A model generated the notes under the pieces. The model did no database searches, had not been told where the DNA came from, and was given only the letters and a program-made list of their open reading frames with translations. Shown one piece after another: positions 61,106-64,000 of a DNA stretch of 64,000 bases. Both the position numbers and the translations under genes were made by a program. Position 1 is the stretch's first letter. Every line of letters starts with the position of its first letter. The stretch is from Ornithinibacillus scapharcae TW25 (GTDB taxonomy: Bacteria > Bacillota > Bacilli > Bacillales > Amphibacillaceae), in assembly GCF_000190475.1 (NCBI RefSeq), contig NZ_AEWH01000063.1, positions 1 through 64,000 on the forward strand, read 5' to 3'.

Positions 61106-62323
61106 TTAATATATTCCAAACCAATGTCCAATCGCTGCTCCAATATAATTCCCGATTACATAACCAAGCGTTCCGATAATTAAAATTGGTGCTACTAATT
61201 TATTCCAACCTTTTGAGATTGCCATAGCTGCAGCAGTTGTTGGACCTCCTATATTAGCATTACTAGCTAAAATAATCTCTTCCAAGTTAAATTTAAACAC
61301 CCTTCCAAAAACAAAGGATATGATCATATTTAAAGCTACCATTATAAACACTAACACAAATAGTAACGGTGCATTTTGTAATATGACTGGAAGTGATGCT
61401 GGTACCCCAATCACTACAAAGAATATATAAATGAGATAAGTGCCTATTTCCTGTGATCCATTAATTTTCTCAAAGAATGAAGAAAATACCGTAACTGAAA
61501 TTAACGTAATGGTTGTCAGCATTAAATACTTATCACCGAAAATTCCATTTAACGCATTCAAGAAAAAGTTCACATGATCACCAGCTGGTATCAGTTTGTC
61601 AAAGACTTCTGCTAATTTAAATGAGATTGCCACTAAAGCAAATGCTGAACCCACTGCTAATCCAATATCCCTTAATGATATTTCCTTTCTTTTCCAATAC
61701 GACGCTGCTTGATTGGTAGAATCGCCTGTCCCTTTTTCTATTAACGCTTGATGGGGTGCATGAAATCTCTTCCGGAAGAATGTTAACGTTGGGATCACCA
61801 TTAACACTAGAAAATAAATAGCCATCATTAGGTTATCCGCAACCACTGTGGCAGAAACCAATTCTCCAGGTGTTTCAAAACGGGCCGATAATGCAGCGAG
61901 ATTCACACTTCCACCGATATAAGAACCAGTCATCATCGCAACTACTTTAAACAAATCCGGAATATAATCTTTTAAGACAAAAAAGCCTACAATTGCTCCT
62001 ACAACCGTCCCTATCGAACTAATCAAGAAAATGATTAATAATCTTCCACTTTCATTCCATATTTTTAGTATGTTTGACTGAAATAATAATAACGGAATAG
62101 CTAATGGTACTACGTAACCCCACACCGTATCATACACCGGTGATTCAGTTGGAATAATATTCAAATTGGCTAGGAGCATTGCACCAATTAATGCAACGAT
62201 GGCACCAGATACTTTCGATGCCCAATTGTATCGTTGTTCTAAGTAAATACTAATTCCGGCCCAACCAGCGAGGAATGCCCATAGAATCCACGTATCATCA
62301 GGCTTTATTAATGCATAAATCAT
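61106..62323 (-). CDS. DUF819 membrane protein (YjcL-like)
   Basis: A 405-residue integral membrane protein with about 10-11 helices, like B. subtilis YjcL. Conserved stretches are ISIYLEQRYNWASKVSGAIV, VYDTVWGYVVPLAIPLLLF, MMTGSYIGGSVNLAALSARF, DNLMMAIYFLVLMVIP and NANIGGPTTAAAMAISKGW. The GGS and GGPTTA loops in each half hint at an inverted-repeat transporter fold. Substrate is unknown. AAAGGAGCGG precedes the ATG. It is a single-gene unit. Confidence 0.82.
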   Translation of the reverse strand: MIYALIKPDDTWILWAFLAGWAGISIYLEQRYNWASKVSGAIVALIGAMLLANLNIIPTESPVYDTVWGYVVPLAIPLLLFQSNILKIWNESGRLLIIFLISSIGTVVGAIVGFFVLKDYIPDLFKVVAMMTGSYIGGSVNLAALSARFETPGELVSATVVADNLMMAIYFLVLMVIPTLTFFRKRFHAPHQALIEKGTGDSTNQAASYWKRKEISLRDIGLAVGSAFALVAISFKLAEVFDKLIPAGDHVNFFLNALNGIFGDKYLMLTTITLISVTVFSSFFEKINGSQEIGTYLIYIFFVVIGVPASLPVILQNAPLLFVLVFIMVALNMIISFVFGRVFKFNLEEIILASNANIGGPTTAAAMAISKGWNKLVAPILIIGTLGYVIGNYIGAAIGHWFGIY

Positions 62324-62483
62324 AATTCCGCTCCTTTTAAAATCTCTTGTTAATTTTCCTCACTTCCAGCATTTCATGTATGAGGATGACTAATACTCCA
62401 CCCGCATTCGCCTGAATAGTTGTAAATGCAGTGGTTTTTCTATGCAGAAGAGAAAGTTTGTCCTACTTTCCCACCACCAAGAA

Positions 62484-62507
62484 AAAAAGGAGGATCTCCC
62501 CCTTTTT
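62484..62507 (-). terminator. Terminator of spo0M
   Basis: The stem AAAAAGGAGGA / TCCCCCTTTTT (one mismatch) lies right at the spo0M stop and is flanked by T on the minus strand. Confidence 0.75.
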
Positions 62508-63264
62508 AACTGTAGCTCTCAATAATATTACGTATTTCTTCTGCTATATGCTGAGTTCCACGATCAATATCCTGTCTTGAAAAGCTCACCTTTACAAAAT
62601 TCTCGTCCATATCTAATGCTTCCGCAAAAAGTCCACCTAACCCTTTTGCACGACGGTCAATTTGTAACAAAACATCTACACGATCATCATACATAAAGAA
62701 CATTGCTTCCAATTCATCTAAATCTCTACGGAACATGTTACCAGGGTAGAATTCAAATTCTTGAATATAATTGTATCTGCGAGAATATTCCATTTCGACT
62801 TTTCGCAATTGGAATCCTAACCCTTTTGTCAAGGCTTCCAAAATCGTATCCATATATGGATGTGGTGATACTTTAATAAAATCTTTATCTGTTGGGTCTA
62901 TTGCACTTGGAACATCAAGTCCTGTTTGCACCCAAACTTTTGTCCTACCTAGTGAAGGTGGAGTATGTATTGGTAAAACAAATTGGAAATCAAATTCTTT
63001 TACTTCTCCTTCGCGTATCGTAAATGAATCACCAATCGAAAAAGAACCTAACTTTACCTTTTCATACACTTTACGATCATTCGATTCACGAACCGCTTCT
63101 GTCATAACAAAAAGATTTATTCTATCAATATGCTGCTCTGTTCCACCACCTTGGATAATAACTTTCCCTCGAACTTCTTCCCCAGGCACTAAGTAATCAT
63201 TTTCTAGTTGTGTATCAACCTTCGCACTACCAATACCAACGCTTGCCAAAAGTTTTTTAAACAT
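62506..63264 (-). CDS. spo0M: Sporulation-control protein Spo0M
   Basis: A 252-residue arrestin-like beta protein. The N-terminal FKKLLASVGIGSAKVDTQL and PGEEVRGKVIIQGGGTEQHI are the family start. PLHTPPSLG-like LPIHTPPSLGRTKVWVQTGL and VDVLLQIDRRAKGLGGLFAE are in the second half. In B. subtilis it influences the onset of sporulation and cytokinesis; the mechanism is unclear. AAAGGGGGAAG precedes the ATG. It is a single-gene unit with hairpins on both sides. Confidence 0.88.
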   Translation of the reverse strand: MFKKLLASVGIGSAKVDTQLENDYLVPGEEVRGKVIIQGGGTEQHIDRINLFVMTEAVRESNDRKVYEKVKLGSFSIGDSFTIREGEVKEFDFQFVLPIHTPPSLGRTKVWVQTGLDVPSAIDPTDKDFIKVSPHPYMDTILEALTKGLGFQLRKVEMEYSRRYNYIQEFEFYPGNMFRRDLDELEAMFFMYDDRVDVLLQIDRRAKGLGGLFAEALDMDENFVKVSFSRQDIDRGTQHIAEEIRNIIESYS

Positions 63265-63350
63265 ATTTCTTCCCCCTTTACTCTAGTTTATTGATTTTTC
63301 TTCTTACATAATACTAAAAATATGCACGATTGAAAATTCAAACACCAAAA

Positions 63351-63384
63351 ATAGGTAGTTTGCCTCATACAGCAAACTACCTAT
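63351..63384 (-). terminator. Terminator of the RND-pump gene
   Basis: A perfect 12-bp stem ATAGGTAGTTTG / CAAACTACCTAT with a 10-base loop is followed by T5 on the minus strand. Confidence 0.9.
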
Positions 63385-63387
63385 AAA

Positions 63388-64000
63388 TTAATTTCCTTGA
63401 ATTTCTTTACGATTCTTCTTAAAGATCTTAGAAAGGAACTCATATACAATTGGTACGACAATTAAGGTTAGGAGTGTCGAACTCGCCAATCCACCAATTA
63501 CTGTAATAGCAAGACCTTTCGAAATCAGTCCACCACCTGCACTTCCAAATAACATTGGTACAAGGGCACCAATTGTAGCAATAGCTGTCATTAAGATTGG
63601 ACGTAAACGAGTTGCACCAGCTTCTAATATAGCCTCACGCATTACCATTCCTTCTCGTTCCATATGGATAATTCTATCTACCAATACAATTGCATTGGTA
63701 ACAACAATACCAATTAACATCAGTAGTCCCATCATCACCGTAACAGAGATTGTTTCTCCTGCAATCAGTAATCCAACAAAGGACCCAATTACTGCAAATG
63801 GTAATGAGAATAGAATCGCAAATGGTGCAAGACCTTCACCAAATGTCACAACAAGGATGAAGTATACTATCAGCACGGCTGCAATCATCGCAAATCCAAG
63901 CTGAGTGAATGTTTCTTCCATATCAGCTGTTACACCAGCTACACCTGTCGTAACACCTTTAGGAAACTCTAACTCACTTATTGCTTCGTCTACCTCTGCA
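63388..64000 (-). CDS. RND efflux transporter, C-terminal part (SwrC/AcrB-like)
   Basis: The last 200 or so residues of a large AcrB-family pump; the start is beyond the window. Four to five closing helices are visible: FAMIAAVLIVYFILVVTFGE, FAILFSLPFAVIGSFVGLL, VMMGLLMLIGIVVTNAIVLVD, LRPILMTAIATIGALVPMLF and VIGGLASSTLLTLIVVPIVY. The blocks GATRLRPILMTAIATI and GIVVTNAIVLVDRI are diagnostic of RND pumps. In Bacillus SwrC/YerP exports surfactin and related amphiphiles. The frame is open to the edge, so 63388 marks the true end. Confidence 0.88.
   Translation of the reverse strand, partial: AEVDEAISELEFPKGVTTGVAGVTADMEETFTQLGFAMIAAVLIVYFILVVTFGEGLAPFAILFSLPFAVIGSFVGLLIAGETISVTVMMGLLMLIGIVVTNAIVLVDRIIHMEREGMVMREAILEAGATRLRPILMTAIATIGALVPMLFGSAGGGLISKGLAITVIGGLASSTLLTLIVVPIVYEFLSKIFKKNRKEIQGN

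Noticed and set aside
1-64000. tRNA, rRNA, insertion sequences or prophage genes
   Set aside because: None were recognised on either strand.

Overview
The window is AT-rich and looks like chromosome of a spore-forming Bacillaceae (Oceanobacillus, Virgibacillus or a relative). The evidence is the spore-associated genes (YjcZ-type peptide, DUF1360/YngL-like, YndM-like, Spo0M), Bacillus-type Shine-Dalgarno sites with frequent TTG and GTG starts, and the typical families NrnB, UPF0182, YuxH-like, YetF and CwlO/3D. I see no rRNA, tRNA, insertion sequence, prophage or CRISPR array. Most genes lie on the minus strand. Strong hairpin terminators, often shared by converging genes, separate the units.

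Layout. 0-8 kb: small spore-type proteins, a barrel-fold protein, an HMA-like small protein, NrnB, the UPF0182 membrane protein and a 3-methyladenine glycosylase. 8.2-19.1 kb: an almost complete molybdenum-cofactor pathway (moaB, mobA, mobB, moaD, moaE, moeA, moeB, moaA, all minus strand, with moaC convergent) joined to fdhD, an FdhF/YdeP-type molybdopterin oxidoreductase and an oxalate/formate-type MFS carrier. Together these suggest a formate-handling unit that makes its own cofactor. 19.5-24.1 kb: a frameshifted XRE-cupin regulator, HMG-CoA lyase and an arsRBC operon with a palindromic operator candidate. 24.2-34 kb: prfC, a 20-bp-period tandem repeat, aldehyde dehydrogenase, a LysM/NlpC wall hydrolase, an EAL-HDOD signalling protein, a YetF protein with a DUF1657-like tail, and an aromatic-acid-exporter-type protein. 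34.3-38.8 kb: a 1472-residue bacillopeptidase F-like protease. 39-43 kb: frameshifted ctaB, Nudix, ANT(6)-like, isochorismatase-like and cold-shock genes. 43-50 kb: a two-component system beside a bacitracin/lantibiotic-type ABC exporter (ATPase plus two permeases), with a tiny membrane peptide next to the regulator gene. 50-56 kb: envelope proteins, namely a frameshifted CwlO/3D protein, an S-layer-homology protein and a frameshifted lipoprotein. 56-64 kb: DsbA/FrnE-like, GNAT, a Tet(M)-like ribosome-protection GTPase, an FMN-reductase/luciferase-like monooxygenase pair, a DUF819 transporter, Spo0M and the end of an RND pump.

Two points stand out. First, five genes are broken by single-base changes in A/T homopolymers, and two more open frames have a good ribosome site but only ATC or ATT where the start should be. 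This may be sequencing error, and the affected genes should not be called dead without rechecking reads. Second, two unrelated surface proteins (LysM/NlpC at 27.6 kb and SLH at 51.9 kb) share a roughly 70-residue conserved module in front of the export signal, which looks like a common targeting or regulatory leader. No clearly new multi-gene system was found.
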